Positions 1 to 9,177 of a stretch of DNA of 64,000 nucleotides are shown one piece after another. The notes under the pieces were generated by a model, which searched no databases, was not told the origin of the DNA, and saw only the letters and a program-made list of their open reading frames with translations. Both the position numbers and the translations under genes were made by a program. The DNA is from DAOUMF01 sp034408935. Its GTDB lineage: Bacteria; Chloroflexota; Dehalococcoidia; SM23-28-2; RBG-16-64-32. Position 1 is the first letter of the stretch, and each line of letters opens with the position of its first letter. The stretch covers positions 12,262-76,261 of the forward strand of contig DAOUMV010000017.1 in NCBI GenBank assembly GCA_034408935.1, given 5' to 3'.

Positions 1-618
1 TTCCGCTTCCATCTGGGCGAGCCGACGATTCAGGAACCTCTTCTCCATCTTGAACTCGGGAATGCCGTAACGGAGGAGCCCGCCGATGCGGTCGGCGCGT
101 TCGAAGACGGTAACGGTGTGCCCGGCACGGGCCAGCTGCTGGGCGCAGGCGAGGCCGGCGGGGCCCGAGCCGGCGATGGCGACGGTCTTGCCGGTGAGGG
201 TCTGAGGCGGCTCCGGTTTGACCCAGCCCTCTTCGTACGCGTGCTCGATAATGGAGAGCTCGATCTGTTTGATGGTCACCGCGTCGTCGTTTATGCCGAG
301 CACGCAGGCCGCCTCACAGGGGGCGGGACAGAGCCTGCCGGTGAAGTCTGGGAAGTTGTTCGTCGCATGCAGGCGGTCGATAGCCTGGTGCCACTGGTCA
401 CGGTACACGAGATCGTTCCAGTCAGGGATGATGTTCCCGAGGGGACAGCCGTCGTGACAGAAGGGGATGCCGCAGTCCATGCATCGTGCCGCTTGCTTCT
501 TGAGATCGTCGACGGGGAATTCCTCGTAGACCTCAAGCCAGTCCTGGACGCGCTCATCTACGGGGCGCCGCGGAGGCGTCTCGCGCTCAAACTCAAGGAA
601 CCCGGTCGGCTTACCCAC
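1..618 (-). CDS. gltD: Glutamate synthase small subunit, 5' part (cut by window start)
   Basis: The 206 codons seen encode the N-terminal part of the GOGAT beta subunit, which takes electrons from NAD(P)H and passes them through FAD and [4Fe-4S] clusters to GltB. Visible features are the two cysteine groups of the Fe-S domain (CMDCGIPFCHDGCPLG and later LCPAPCEAAC) and the FAD-binding GSGPAGLACA loop. I chose the GTG start at 618 because the protein then begins MGKPTGFLEF, which fits the family. It overlaps the end of gltB by 8 bases, so translation is probably coupled. The frame stays open to base 1, so about 55-60% of a usual 470-490 residue protein is missing here. The family call is very secure. 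Confidence 0.95.
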   Translation of the reverse strand, partial: MGKPTGFLEFERETPPRRPVDERVQDWLEVYEEFPVDDLKKQAARCMDCGIPFCHDGCPLGNIIPDWNDLVYRDQWHQAIDRLHATNNFPDFTGRLCPAPCEAACVLGINDDAVTIKQIELSIIEHAYEEGWVKPEPPQTLTGKTVAIAGSGPAGLACAQQLARAGHTVTVFERADRIGGLLRYGIPEFKMEKRFLNRRLAQMEAE

Positions 619-3600
619 GGGCGGCCCCGATCGAGTCTCCGCTGCCTGAGCTGCGCGCCTCGCTGGCGCGGCGCAGTTCCTCGAGGACGCGACGATAGTC
701 GAGCGGCATGACCTTCACGAATCGTTCGGCGGCCTTGGGCCAGTCGCGGAGCAACCCCTCCGCCACGGCGCTGCTGGTGTACTCCAGGTGGCGCTCCATC
801 AAGCCGTGCACAAGGTCGAGGTCCTCGGAGTCCTCCAGCCGTTCCAGAGCCACCATCTCCATATTGCAGCGGGTGGCGAAATCGCCCGCTTCGTCGTACG
901 CGTAGGCGATACCACCGCTCATGCCGGCACCGAAGTTGCGACCGCTTCGGCCCAGCACGACCACGCGGCCGCCGGTCATGTACTCGCAGCAATGGTCCCC
1001 TGTGCCCTCAACGACGGCGATCGCGCCGCTATTGCGGACTCCAAAGCGCTCCCCCGCGACGCCGCGGACGAAGACGCTTCCGCCGGTGGCGCCGTAGAGG
1101 GCGACGTTGCCGATGAGGATGTTCTCCTCCGGCACGAACGTCGAAGCGCTGGGGGGGTGCACGATGATCTTGCCGCCGGAAAGACCCTTCGCGAAGTAGT
1201 CGTTGGCGTCGCCATCGAGCCAGAGGGTGATGCCCGCCGGCAGGAAAGCGCCAAAGCTCTGGCCGGCGGAGCCGTTGAACCTGATGGTGATCGTGTCGTC
1301 CGGCAAACCCTTGAAACCGTAGCGACGAGTGAGCTCGCTGCCCAGGATTGTGCCGACAGTACGGTTCACATTCCGGATGGGCATCTCGATCGTTACGGGC
1401 TTCCGACGCTCCAGAGCCGGCGCAGCGAGGTTCAGGAGCTTCTGATCCAGCGCCCGTTCTAGACCGTGGTCTTGGGGGATGACTCGCCTTGTGGCGACCT
1501 CCGGCCCGACTTCCGGGCGGTGGAGAATCGCCGACAGGTCCAGGCCCCGCGCCTTCCAGTGGTCGATTGCCCGGCGCATGTCGAGCAGGTCGCTGCGGCC
1601 GATCATCTCGTCGAACTTGCGGAAGCCGAGATGGGCCATGAGCTCGCGCACCTCTTCGGCGATGAAGCGGAAGAAGTTGATGACGTCCTCGGGCCGGCCT
1701 TTGAACCTCTCCCGCAGCTTCGGGTTCTGGGTGGCGATGCCGACGGAGCACGTGTCAAGGTGGCAGGCGCGCTCCATGACGCAACCCATGGAGATGAGCG
1801 GGGCAGTCGCGAATCCGAACTCCTCGGCGCCCAGAAGGCCGGCAATCACGACGTCGCGCCCGGTCTTCATCTGGCCGTCAACCTGAACGATGATGCGGTC
1901 CCGGAGCCTGTTCAGGACCAGGGTCTGCTGGGTTTCGGCAAGGCCGAGCTCCCAGGGAACGCCGGCGTGCTTGATGGAAGACATAGGGCTGGCGCCCGTG
2001 CCGCCGTCGTGGCCGCTGATCAGAACGACGTCCGACTTAGCCTTTGCCACCCCGGCGGCGACTGTGCCCACGCCGATCTCGGCCACAAGCTTCACGTTGA
2101 TCTGCGCGCGCGAATTGGAGTTCTTCAAGTCGTGGATGAGCTGCGCGAGATCCTCAATCGAGTAGATGTCGTGATGAGGCGGCGGGCTGATGAGCGGCAC
2201 GCCAGGGGTGGAGTACCTCACCGCAGCTATCCATGGATAGACCTTGTGGCCGGGGAGTTGGCCGCCCTCGCCGGGCTTGGCGCCCTGCGCCATCTTGATC
2301 TGTAGCTCATCGGCGTTGACGAGGTACTCGCTGGTGACGCCGAAACGGCCCGAAGCGACCTGCTTGGTCGCGCTGCGGCGGGAGTCACCGTTAGGGCTAG
2401 GGACGTAGCGCCGATTGTCTTCGCCGCCCTCGCCGCTGTTGCTTCTGCCCTTGATGCGGTTCATGGCGATGGCCAGCGTCTCATGCGCTTCGGCGCTGAT
2501 GGAGCCGAATGACATGGCACCAGTGACGAAACGCCGCAGGAGATCCTCAACCGGCTCCACTTCCTCGACGGGAACGGGCGATCGGTCCGGCTTCAGCTCG
2601 AACAGCCCTCGCAAGGTGGCCATGCGTTCGCTCTGCTCGTTCGCCAGTCGGCTGTAGTCCCGGTACAGATCGGTTCGACCGGTGCGCACGGCCTGCTGGA
2701 GGAGGAATATCGTGGTCGGATTGAACTGATGGTATTCGCCGTCTCGGCGCCACTGGTACTGACCTCCCCAGTCGAGCCCATGCCGCCCTCCCTCGCGCGT
2801 CGGATAGGCACGGCTGTGATGGACGAGGGCCTCAGCCGCGATCTCCTCCACGCCGATGCCATCGATGCGCGATGTAGTTTTCGTGAAGTACCGGTCTACG
2901 AGCTGTTTGGAGAGGCCGATCGCCTCGAAGATCTGGGCGCCGCGGTAGCTCTGGACGGTAGAGATGCCCATCTTCGACATTATCTTGACGACCGCCTTCT
3001 TGGTCGCCTTCAGGTACGTGGACACAGCCTTGTCGTAGGCCAAGGTCTCCTCGCTGAGACCGTCATCGCAAAGAGGCGCAAGCGTGTCGAGGGCCAGGTA
3101 GGGGTTGACGGCGCCCGCTCCATAGCCGATGAGCAACGCGAAGTGGTGTCCTTCGCGGGCGTCGCCGGTCTCGACGACCAGCCCCACTCGTGTCCGCGTC
3201 TTCTTCCGAACCAGGTGGTGGTGTAGGCCCGCCACTGCCAGCAGCGAAGGGATAGGGGCATTGTCGGCGTCGACTCCGCGATCGGAGAGGATGAGGATCG
3301 TGGCTCCATTCTCGATCGCCTCGTCCGCCGAGCGGAACAGCTCATCGAGGGCAGGTTCGAGTCCGCCCGGGCCCTCCCTGGCCGGGAACAGTATCGGCAG
3401 TACGGTCGCCCGGAAAGGCCCGTCATTGAGGGTTTTCAGCTTGGCGAGTTGATGGTTGTCGAGAAACGGTGTGTTAAGGCTTACCAGGCGGCAGCTTTCG
3501 GGATCGGCATCGAGGATGTTGCGTTCGGTTCCGATGACCGTCTTCACGGAGGTGACAAGCTCCTCGCGGATGGCATCGAGCGGGGGATTGGTCACCTGCG

Positions 3601-5173
3601 CGAACAGTTGCTTGAAGTAGTTGAAGAGTGGCTGAGCCCGGTCTGAGAGCACCGCCAGAGGGACATCGTTGCCCATGGACCCGATGGGCTCGGCGCCGGT
3701 CCTCATCATGGGATCGAGGATGCGCTTCAGGTCCTCGACCGTGTACCCGAAGGCGATCTGCTGCTCCAGCAGGTCTTCGCCCTGCAGCCGTGCGGGAGCC
3801 TCGACGTCCGGGAGGCTCTCCAGCGGCTTCAAGTTGCGCTCCAGCCACTCGCTATAGGGGTGCGCAGTGGCCATCTTCGCTTTGAGCTCTGTATCGTCAA
3901 CGATGCGCCCTTCCTCCAGGCTTATGAGGAAGGTCTTCCCCGGCTGCAGTCTCCCCTTGCGAAGTACCCGCTCCGGCTCGATGGGGAGGACGCCGACCTC
4001 CGAGGCCATGATGACCAGGTCATCCTTCGTCACGTAGTAGCGAGATGGCCTGAGGCCGTTGCGGTCAAGCGTGGCGCCGATAGTCTTGCCATCGGTGAAG
4101 GCGATGGAGGCAGGGCCGTCCCACGGCTCCATCAGACACCCGTGATACTCGTAGAATGCCTTCTTTTCGGCACTCATTGACTCGTGCCCGTCCCAGGCCT
4201 CCGGGATCATCATCATTATGGCGTGGGCGGGAGAGTACCCTCCTAGCACCAAGAATTCCAGCGTATTGTCGAAACAGGCGGTGTCGCTCCCTTCCTCGTC
4301 GATGATTGGCAGGATGCGCTCAATGTCGTCGAAGAGCGGTGACGTGAGAAGCGATTCACGCGCCCTCATCCAGTTGATGTTGCCGCGGAGGGTGTTGATC
4401 TCACCGTTGTGAGAGATCATCCGATAGGGGTGGGCCAGCCGCCAGCTCGGAAAGGTGTTGGTGCTGAAGCGCGAATGGAACATGACCAGGGCGCTCTTCA
4501 CCCGCGGGTCTGACAGGTCAGGGAAGTACTCGCGTACCTGAGTGGGCATGAGCATTCCCTTGTAGACAAGGGTGCGACAGGAGAGGCTGGGGAAGTAGAA
4601 TGTCTCGGCATCCTCTACTCCCGAGTCGCGGATTGCGTTCTCAAACAGCTTGCGGATGACATACAGCCTGCGCTCGAAGGCGTCGTTATCCGCGACGGTC
4701 TCACCCCGCCCAATGAAGACGTGGTACATCTCAGGTTCGACAGCCTTGGCGGTGGCGCCGACGGATGCGTTGTTCGTCGGCACCTTCCTCCAGCCGAGAA
4801 CGTGCTGGCCTTCGCTCTGGACAATCGTCGTGAAGAGCGCCATGGCCTGACTGCGGGCGCGCTCGTTCCGTGAGGCGAAGAAGGAGCCGACACCGTATTG
4901 GCCCGGGTCGGGAAGGTGGATACCCAGGGTTTGGCATTCCTGCGAGAGGAACTCGTGCGGGATCTGGATGAGGATGCCCGCTCCGTCTCCGGTGTCCTCT
5001 TCGGAGCCGGTCGCGCCGCGGTGGGCAAGATGCTCTACGGCCGTTATTCCGTCATCGACGAGTTGATGGGATTTGTGACCCTTGAGATGCGCGACGAAGC
5101 CAACGCCACAGCTATCGTGCTCGTGGCGGGGATCATATAGACCTTGTGCGGGAGGCATTTCCGCCTGACCCAT
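611..5173 (-). CDS. gltB: Glutamate synthase large subunit
   Basis: This 1520-residue protein makes two glutamates from glutamine and 2-oxoglutarate. It carries the family's domains in order: an N-terminal class II glutamine amidotransferase (Cys22 in HDSCGVGF, so residues 1-21 should be cleaved to expose it), a central domain, the FMN/2-oxoglutarate barrel with the 3Fe-4S cysteines (CVMERACHLDTC, about residue 1100), and the C-terminal beta-helix GXGXG region. The length is normal. It lies upstream of and overlaps gltD. On the minus strand a TTGACA element lies at 5366-5371 with only a weak -10 (GAAGAT). The start at 5173 gives the expected short propeptide. Confidence 0.97.
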   Translation of the reverse strand: MGQAEMPPAQGLYDPRHEHDSCGVGFVAHLKGHKSHQLVDDGITAVEHLAHRGATGSEEDTGDGAGILIQIPHEFLSQECQTLGIHLPDPGQYGVGSFFASRNERARSQAMALFTTIVQSEGQHVLGWRKVPTNNASVGATAKAVEPEMYHVFIGRGETVADNDAFERRLYVIRKLFENAIRDSGVEDAETFYFPSLSCRTLVYKGMLMPTQVREYFPDLSDPRVKSALVMFHSRFSTNTFPSWRLAHPYRMISHNGEINTLRGNINWMRARESLLTSPLFDDIERILPIIDEEGSDTACFDNTLEFLVLGGYSPAHAIMMMIPEAWDGHESMSAEKKAFYEYHGCLMEPWDGPASIAFTDGKTIGATLDRNGLRPSRYYVTKDDLVIMASEVGVLPIEPERVLRKGRLQPGKTFLISLEEGRIVDDTELKAKMATAHPYSEWLERNLKPLESLPDVEAPARLQGEDLLEQQIAFGYTVEDLKRILDPMMRTGAEPIGSMGNDVPLAVLSDRAQPLFNYFKQLFAQVTNPPLDAIREELVTSVKTVIGTERNILDADPESCRLVSLNTPFLDNHQLAKLKTLNDGPFRATVLPILFPAREGPGGLEPALDELFRSADEAIENGATILILSDRGVDADNAPIPSLLAVAGLHHHLVRKKTRTRVGLVVETGDAREGHHFALLIGYGAGAVNPYLALDTLAPLCDDGLSEETLAYDKAVSTYLKATKKAVVKIMSKMGISTVQSYRGAQIFEAIGLSKQLVDRYFTKTTSRIDGIGVEEIAAEALVHHSRAYPTREGGRHGLDWGGQYQWRRDGEYHQFNPTTIFLLQQAVRTGRTDLYRDYSRLANEQSERMATLRGLFELKPDRSPVPVEEVEPVEDLLRRFVTGAMSFGSISAEAHETLAIAMNRIKGRSNSGEGGEDNRRYVPSPNGDSRRSATKQVASGRFGVTSEYLVNADELQIKMAQGAKPGEGGQLPGHKVYPWIAAVRYSTPGVPLISPPPHHDIYSIEDLAQLIHDLKNSNSRAQINVKLVAEIGVGTVAAGVAKAKSDVVLISGHDGGTGASPMSSIKHAGVPWELGLAETQQTLVLNRLRDRIIVQVDGQMKTGRDVVIAGLLGAEEFGFATAPLISMGCVMERACHLDTCSVGIATQNPKLRERFKGRPEDVINFFRFIAEEVRELMAHLGFRKFDEMIGRSDLLDMRRAIDHWKARGLDLSAILHRPEVGPEVATRRVIPQDHGLERALDQKLLNLAAPALERRKPVTIEMPIRNVNRTVGTILGSELTRRYGFKGLPDDTITIRFNGSAGQSFGAFLPAGITLWLDGDANDYFAKGLSGGKIIVHPPSASTFVPEENILIGNVALYGATGGSVFVRGVAGERFGVRNSGAIAVVEGTGDHCCEYMTGGRVVVLGRSGRNFGAGMSGGIAYAYDEAGDFATRCNMEMVALERLEDSEDLDLVHGLMERHLEYTSSAVAEGLLRDWPKAAERFVKVMPLDYRRVLEELRRASEARSSGSGDSIGAARG

Positions 5174-5342
5174 CTCTTACGCCTCCGAAATGACACTACA
5201 TCCTGAGCGCCAGCGCTGCGAACGTGATGCCCATCCGCGTATCGAGGCCCCATGCTTTGAGGGGGTTAGACCAACCGTCTCGATACGGAGGGTGCCCGCC
5301 CGACCGCGCTGTCGTTGTATAGACAGCTTTAATGACAAGACT

Positions 5343-5371
5343 ATCTTCACATAGACATCACCCACTGTCAA
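5343..5371 (-). promoter_or_regulatory. Possible gltB promoter
   Basis: On the minus strand a consensus -35 TTGACA (5366-5371) is followed after 17 bases by GAAGAT (5343-5348), a poor -10. The site is 170 bases before the gltB start. Short direct repeats of ATAGACA occur beside it on the plus strand. Weak evidence; no NrpR-type dyad was found here. Confidence 0.3.
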
Positions 5372-5452
5372 CCTCAGGGACTCACCGTCGATGCCCGGTT
5401 GGAGGCGGCATGCCCCAGCCTTGGCTTCATAGTCAATCGGCTGAACCCTTGA

Positions 5453-5468
5453 CGCACAGCGCTGTGCG
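5453..5468. terminator. Palindrome just after tenA
   Basis: A perfect 16-base palindrome with half-sites CGCACAGC and GCTGTGCG starts four bases beyond the tenA stop codon. Flanking GACGC/GCGTC bases nearly extend the stem. No T-tract follows, so it is either a weak terminator or simply an mRNA-end stem. Confidence 0.35.
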
Positions 5469-5471
5469 GCG

Positions 5472-6143
5472 TCACGGGTGCCAGCGCTCCTGCCTCCAGG
5501 CCATCTCCCAAAACAGCAGCTCGTAGCGGCTAGGGGTGATGAAAGCGTCCTCCATGCGCCGCAGCGTATCCTCGGGCAGACCGGCGGCGACCCGATCCAC
5601 GAGCCCGCGACACCACTCGGCCAGCTCCGCGAATTCCTGCGAGGAGTACATCTCAATCCACTTCGTGTATCTGTCGTCAGCTGGCCCCGGGCCCTGGGCC
5701 AAGTATTGCCCAATATCGGAGAAGCCCCACATACAGGGTAGGAGAGCGGCGATGAGCTCCGAGAACTCATCCAGAGCGGCTACCCGCAGAAGGAAGTCGG
5801 TATAGCCGCGCGTGGTGGGGGCCTTCTCCTCCGCTTCGAGCTCAGAGACAGAGATGGCGAACTCAGCGGCGTAAGAGCGGTGTAGCTCCATCTCCACGTT
5901 GAGGGTGTCGTGAACGAGGTCGGCAAAGCGGCGCATGGAGTCCAGGTCGGGCGCGCGGGCCACCGCCAGGGCCAGCAGACGGGCGTAGTCGGTGAGGAAG
6001 AGGTAGTCCTGACGCACCCAGAACTTGAACCTCTCGACGTCCAGGCTGCCATCGCCGATCCCGCGAACGAAGGGATGGCTGTGTTGGGCCTCCCAGATCG
6101 GCTGGGCGAGGCGGTACAGGCGGTCCGTGAAGCGCTCGCTCAT
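5472..6143 (-). CDS. tenA: TenA family thiaminase II
   Basis: The 223-residue protein has the full TenA (heme-oxygenase-like helical) fold length. Bacterial TenA hydrolyses aminopyrimidine breakdown products of thiamine for salvage. Visible family residues are Asp46 in WVRQDY, the active-site Cys137 in LLPCMWGFSDIG and the C-terminal glutamates in YELLFWEMAW. Its ATG lies one base after the stop of the half-length TenA-like gene upstream, so the two are translationally coupled. I see no TPP riboswitch upstream and no other thiamine gene here, so the in vivo substrate is not fixed. Activity as thiaminase II is inferred from the conserved cysteine. Confidence 0.88.
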   Translation of the reverse strand: MSERFTDRLYRLAQPIWEAQHSHPFVRGIGDGSLDVERFKFWVRQDYLFLTDYARLLALAVARAPDLDSMRRFADLVHDTLNVEMELHRSYAAEFAISVSELEAEEKAPTTRGYTDFLLRVAALDEFSELIAALLPCMWGFSDIGQYLAQGPGPADDRYTKWIEMYSSQEFAELAEWCRGLVDRVAAGLPEDTLRRMEDAFITPSRYELLFWEMAWRQERWHP

Positions 6144-6144
6144 C

Positions 6145-6504
6145 CTAGATGGAGGCCTCGTACAAGGTGTCCCAGTACATGAGCTCGTAGGCCTGCAGGT
6201 CGTGCTCGCTCATCTCCAGTGCCCTCGCAAAGGCGACCAGAGCGTCCCGGGCCGCGGTCTCTCCCTGCAGCGCCCCGACAAAGTACTCGCGGTCGTCCCC
6301 GCGTCCCTGGCGACTAACCATCAGGGCCATGCTGCGCAGGTCCGAGTTGATGATGTTGTATTGCTCGCCGGCGAACAGGTGGAGCTTCTCCTTCGTGATC
6401 CGCCCCTCCTCAATGGCTGAATGATAGGGGTGGGCGGAGAGCCTACCCTCCACCGCTTTCAGTTGTGTTCGGATCCCCGCAATCAGTTCACGGGCGTCAG
6501 CCAC
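6145..6504 (-). CDS. Half-length TenA/PqqC-fold protein
   Basis: This 119-residue protein resembles only the N-terminal half of heme-oxygenase-like TenA/PqqC proteins (ITKEKLHLFAGEQYNII corresponds to the early helices). The GTG at 6504 is preferred because AGGAGG lies six bases upstream. It stops with TAG one base before the full-length tenA. A normal member would run about 100 residues longer and include the helix carrying the catalytic cysteine, which is absent here. It may be a truncated relic, a small partner of TenA, or a stand-alone half-fold that dimerises. Function unknown. Confidence 0.65.
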   Translation of the reverse strand: MADARELIAGIRTQLKAVEGRLSAHPYHSAIEEGRITKEKLHLFAGEQYNIINSDLRSMALMVSRQGRGDDREYFVGALQGETAARDALVAFARALEMSEHDLQAYELMYWDTLYEASI

Positions 6505-6574
6505 GGGCGACCTCCTTTGCACCGCGGGCTTGGGCCGTGTGGATGACCCAGCGGCCCACAGTCGTGGGCACCTC

Positions 6575-7237
6575 CTAACCAGGCCTGGCGATACCCATGA
6601 TGTGCGGCCGGGCGAAGATCATGGGCGGAATGGGGGGCAGCGGATTAGTGAGCTCCAGCTTTTCAAACTCGAAACCCGCGTCGCGGATCAGGTCGGCGAT
6701 GTCGCGGTTGGGGTGACAGCCTGCGCCAAACCACCGCCACGCCGGCGTAATCATATCCTGCCAGAATGCCCCGAAGGAGTGGCTGTAGCGGACGTGCTCA
6801 TATACCCGCAGCTCGCCGGAGGGCTTGAGCACCCGGCGCACCTCCGATAGCGCTCGTGGGGCGTCGTCGACGCTGCACATCACCAACGTGCTCACAACAC
6901 TGTCGAAGGAGTCGTCCTCGAAGGGGAGGTCCTCGGCGGCGGCCTGCCGCAGCTCGATGGGGCGGCCGAGGCGCTCAGCCCGGCGCTTCGCCCGCGCCAG
7001 CATGTAGGGATCCGGCTCGGTGGCGACGATCTCCTCCGTGTGGTTGTTGTAGTACGGGAAGCTGGCGCCCGTGCCGGCACCCACCTCCAGCACTCGACCT
7101 CTGGCACCGCGGACGATCTCCTCCCTTACGCGCTTCATGAAGGTCCGCTCGGCGGACGCCTGCATTCGGTCATAGACCGAAGCGAACCATCTGTGCCCTT
7201 TCATCGCTGGTGCGGTTCTGAGCTTCCAACCGTCCAC
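6575..7237 (-). CDS. Class I SAM-dependent methyltransferase
   Basis: This 220-residue protein has the Rossmann methyltransferase signature VLEVGAGTGASF near residue 50, an acidic motif II region (VATEPDPYMLARA) and motif IV (DSVVSTLVMCSVDDA), typical of the UbiE/METTL7-like group. The GTG at 7237 has GGAGG about ten bases upstream; an in-frame ATG at 7204 is an alternative. It lies first in a minus-strand run with the two TenA-fold genes (70-base spacing to the half-length gene's start), so it may be cotranscribed. The substrate cannot be read from the sequence; the C-terminus (ANPLPPIPPMIFARPHI-like) resembles METTL7-type proteins. Confidence 0.82.
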   Translation of the reverse strand: MDGWKLRTAPAMKGHRWFASVYDRMQASAERTFMKRVREEIVRGARGRVLEVGAGTGASFPYYNNHTEEIVATEPDPYMLARAKRRAERLGRPIELRQAAAEDLPFEDDSFDSVVSTLVMCSVDDAPRALSEVRRVLKPSGELRVYEHVRYSHSFGAFWQDMITPAWRWFGAGCHPNRDIADLIRDAGFEFEKLELTNPLPPIPPMIFARPHIMGIARPG

Positions 7238-7407
7238 GGCTACCGGGCCTCCTTGTGCGATTAGGGTCTGTATTTACTACGTGGATGCCTGGCAGGGCAG
7301 ATTGGTGCAATGGGCCTGCCCAATGGCGCTGTAGGTCGATCTCATCCACGGAGGGCGAGTCCGTGAGGGCGGTAGAAAACCGCTGCTCTCATCACGGAAC
7401 CGTCTGG

Positions 7408-7869
7408 TCAAAGGGCGGCGCAGGTGACGGACAGCACCGGCGGCAGGGTTCCCGGTAGCCGCTGCCACTGATCGCCCCCGTCGGTGCTGACGAAGACCTG
7501 CCCGTTGCTCGTCCCCACGTACACACCCTCGGGATCGAGGCCGTCCGTGTCCAGCCCCTCGCGGTAGACGCTCTGATAGTCGTTGGGGCCGGGCAGACCG
7601 TTCGTGAGCGCCTGCCAGGACTTGCCGCCATCCTGTGTGCGGCAGACGGTGAACTGGCCGAGGGAGACACGGAAGTTGTCCTGACCGTAGTCTAGTGGGA
7701 CGACGTAGGCGGCGTCGGGCTGGCGGTGCGTGACGGCGATGGGGAAGCCATGGAAGGACGGGAGGCCGCGGGTAACATCCTCCCAGGTCGCGCCACTGTC
7801 GTCGGAGTGGAAGACTCCCCAGTGTGCCTGTCCCCACATCCGGTCAGGGTTCTTGGGATCCAGCCGCAT
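7408..7869 (-). pseudogene. 3' remnant of a BNR/sialidase-like repeat protein
   Basis: About 150 residues match the C-terminal part of BNR/YVTN-repeat (sialidase-like beta-propeller) proteins, with Asp-box repeats such as SDDSGATWEDV, TQDGGKSWQAL and STDGGDQWQRL. Relatives are usually 350 residues or more, so at least half of the propeller blades are missing at the 5' end. Upstream in-frame sequence to 8046 is arginine-rich and looks random. An ATG at 7869 could still start a short product, but a functional propeller is unlikely. The remnant lies in a decayed region between the methyltransferase and a crotonase. Confidence 0.65.
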
Positions 7870-8247
7870 CTTGTGGAGTTCGTCGGTGACAGGGGCAGCC
7901 TCGGCGCAGCGCCTCTCAGGTGCTACGAACATGGCAGCAATACACGCTCGATGGAATCGCCGATCGCATCCAATGCCCCATGGCCGTTTGCACACAACGA
8001 ACCTCCGATTGGCTCGACGGCGTTCTGGCCTAGCGATTGCGGTCAAGACGCATCCCCTCGTCTCTCAGTCGAGGAACCGCCAGTGATTCAGGTTTGCAGG
8101 AAGTGCGTTCATGCATTCGTTGGTCTACGAGTCGGTCAGTGGTCTCGGTGCATTTCCCGATAGCGGTAGAGCAGATAGGTTGCACATTGTCCTCGAGCGC
8201 ATGACAATCCAGAGCGCCAATACCGACTAGGAAATGGGGGAGGCAGC
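7870..8247. other. Intergenic, decayed
   Basis: No convincing gene. It holds the lost 5' part of the BNR-repeat gene and the leader of the crotonase; a possible weak promoter (TTGCAC, 17 bases, GACAAT) lies on the plus strand near 8181-8209. Confidence 0.4.
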
Positions 8248-9135
8248 ATGACCTACGAAACCATCCTGTACGAAACGCAGGGCCGGATCGCAACGATAAC
8301 CCTGAATCGTCCCGACCAATTCAACGCCATTCGGCCGCCGCTGCCGGAGGAACTGGAGCAGGCGGTGGCCGAGGCTAACGCGGACGCCAACGTGCGAGTG
8401 ATCGTGCTCAGAGGAGCGGGCAAGGCGTTCTGCGCCGGCTTTGACTTCTCGGGGGGCCTGGAGCATTTCGCCGGCTGGGCAGGCCAGTCCGCCAGCGAGG
8501 CGTGGGACCCCGGCAAGGACATGATGATGGTGCTCAGCCCGTTCAAGGGACCAGTACCCAAGTTTATGAGCATCTGGCGCAGCCCCAAGCCCGTCATCGC
8601 GCAGGTTCATGGCTGGTGCGTGGGCGGCGGCTCCGACATGGCGCTCCTGTGCGACGTCATTGTCGCCTCCGAAGACGCCCGCTTCGGCACGCCCTATTCC
8701 AGGGTCTGGGGCTGCTACCTGACCGGCATGTGGATCTACCGTTTGGGGCTCACGCGGACGAAACTGCTTGCCCTCACCGGCGACATGATCTCCGGCAGGG
8801 AGGCCGCCGAGATCGGCCTCATCAACAAGGCGGTCCCGCTCAAGAGGCTGGAGGAGGAGGTTCAGTATTGGGCGAACAGGATGGCCCAATGCCCGACCTC
8901 ACAACTGGCCGCGATGAAGCTCATCGTGAACCAGGCGTTCGACAACATGGGGCTACTCAGCACCCAGGCATTGGGATCGGTGCTGGACGGGTACATGCGC
9001 AACACGCCGGAGGGCCTGCAGTTCGTCAAGACGGCGAAGGAGAAGGGAGTCGCCGCCGCGATCCAAGAGAGGGACGGACCGTTCGGCGACTACAGCCAGG
9101 CGCCGCCCTCCGAGAAGCCGCTGGGCGCGCCGTAG
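8248..9135 (+). CDS. Crotonase / enoyl-CoA hydratase family protein
   Basis: This 295-residue protein has the crotonase fold, with both oxyanion-hole segments visible: KAFCAGFDFSGGL and GWCVGGGSDMAL. The usual catalytic Glu region reads FGTPYSRVWG, so the classic hydratase glutamate is absent and the reaction may be something other than simple hydration. GGGGGAGGCAGC precedes the ATG, a good ribosome site. The next gene (about 40 bases downstream) is a deleted paralogue, suggesting an original two-crotonase operon. The natural acyl-CoA substrate is unknown. Confidence 0.85.
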   Translation: MTYETILYETQGRIATITLNRPDQFNAIRPPLPEELEQAVAEANADANVRVIVLRGAGKAFCAGFDFSGGLEHFAGWAGQSASEAWDPGKDMMMVLSPFKGPVPKFMSIWRSPKPVIAQVHGWCVGGGSDMALLCDVIVASEDARFGTPYSRVWGCYLTGMWIYRLGLTRTKLLALTGDMISGREAAEIGLINKAVPLKRLEEEVQYWANRMAQCPTSQLAAMKLIVNQAFDNMGLLSTQALGSVLDGYMRNTPEGLQFVKTAKEKGVAAAIQERDGPFGDYSQAPPSEKPLGAP

Positions 9136-9177
9136 AGGGATCACACAGATGAGATCGTGCGCGAGGAGGAGACCACA

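Noticed and set aside
7238..7407. TPP riboswitch upstream of the tenA run
   Set aside because: I looked for the conserved CTGAGA and ACCTGA-type segments on the minus strand and found neither in the leader.
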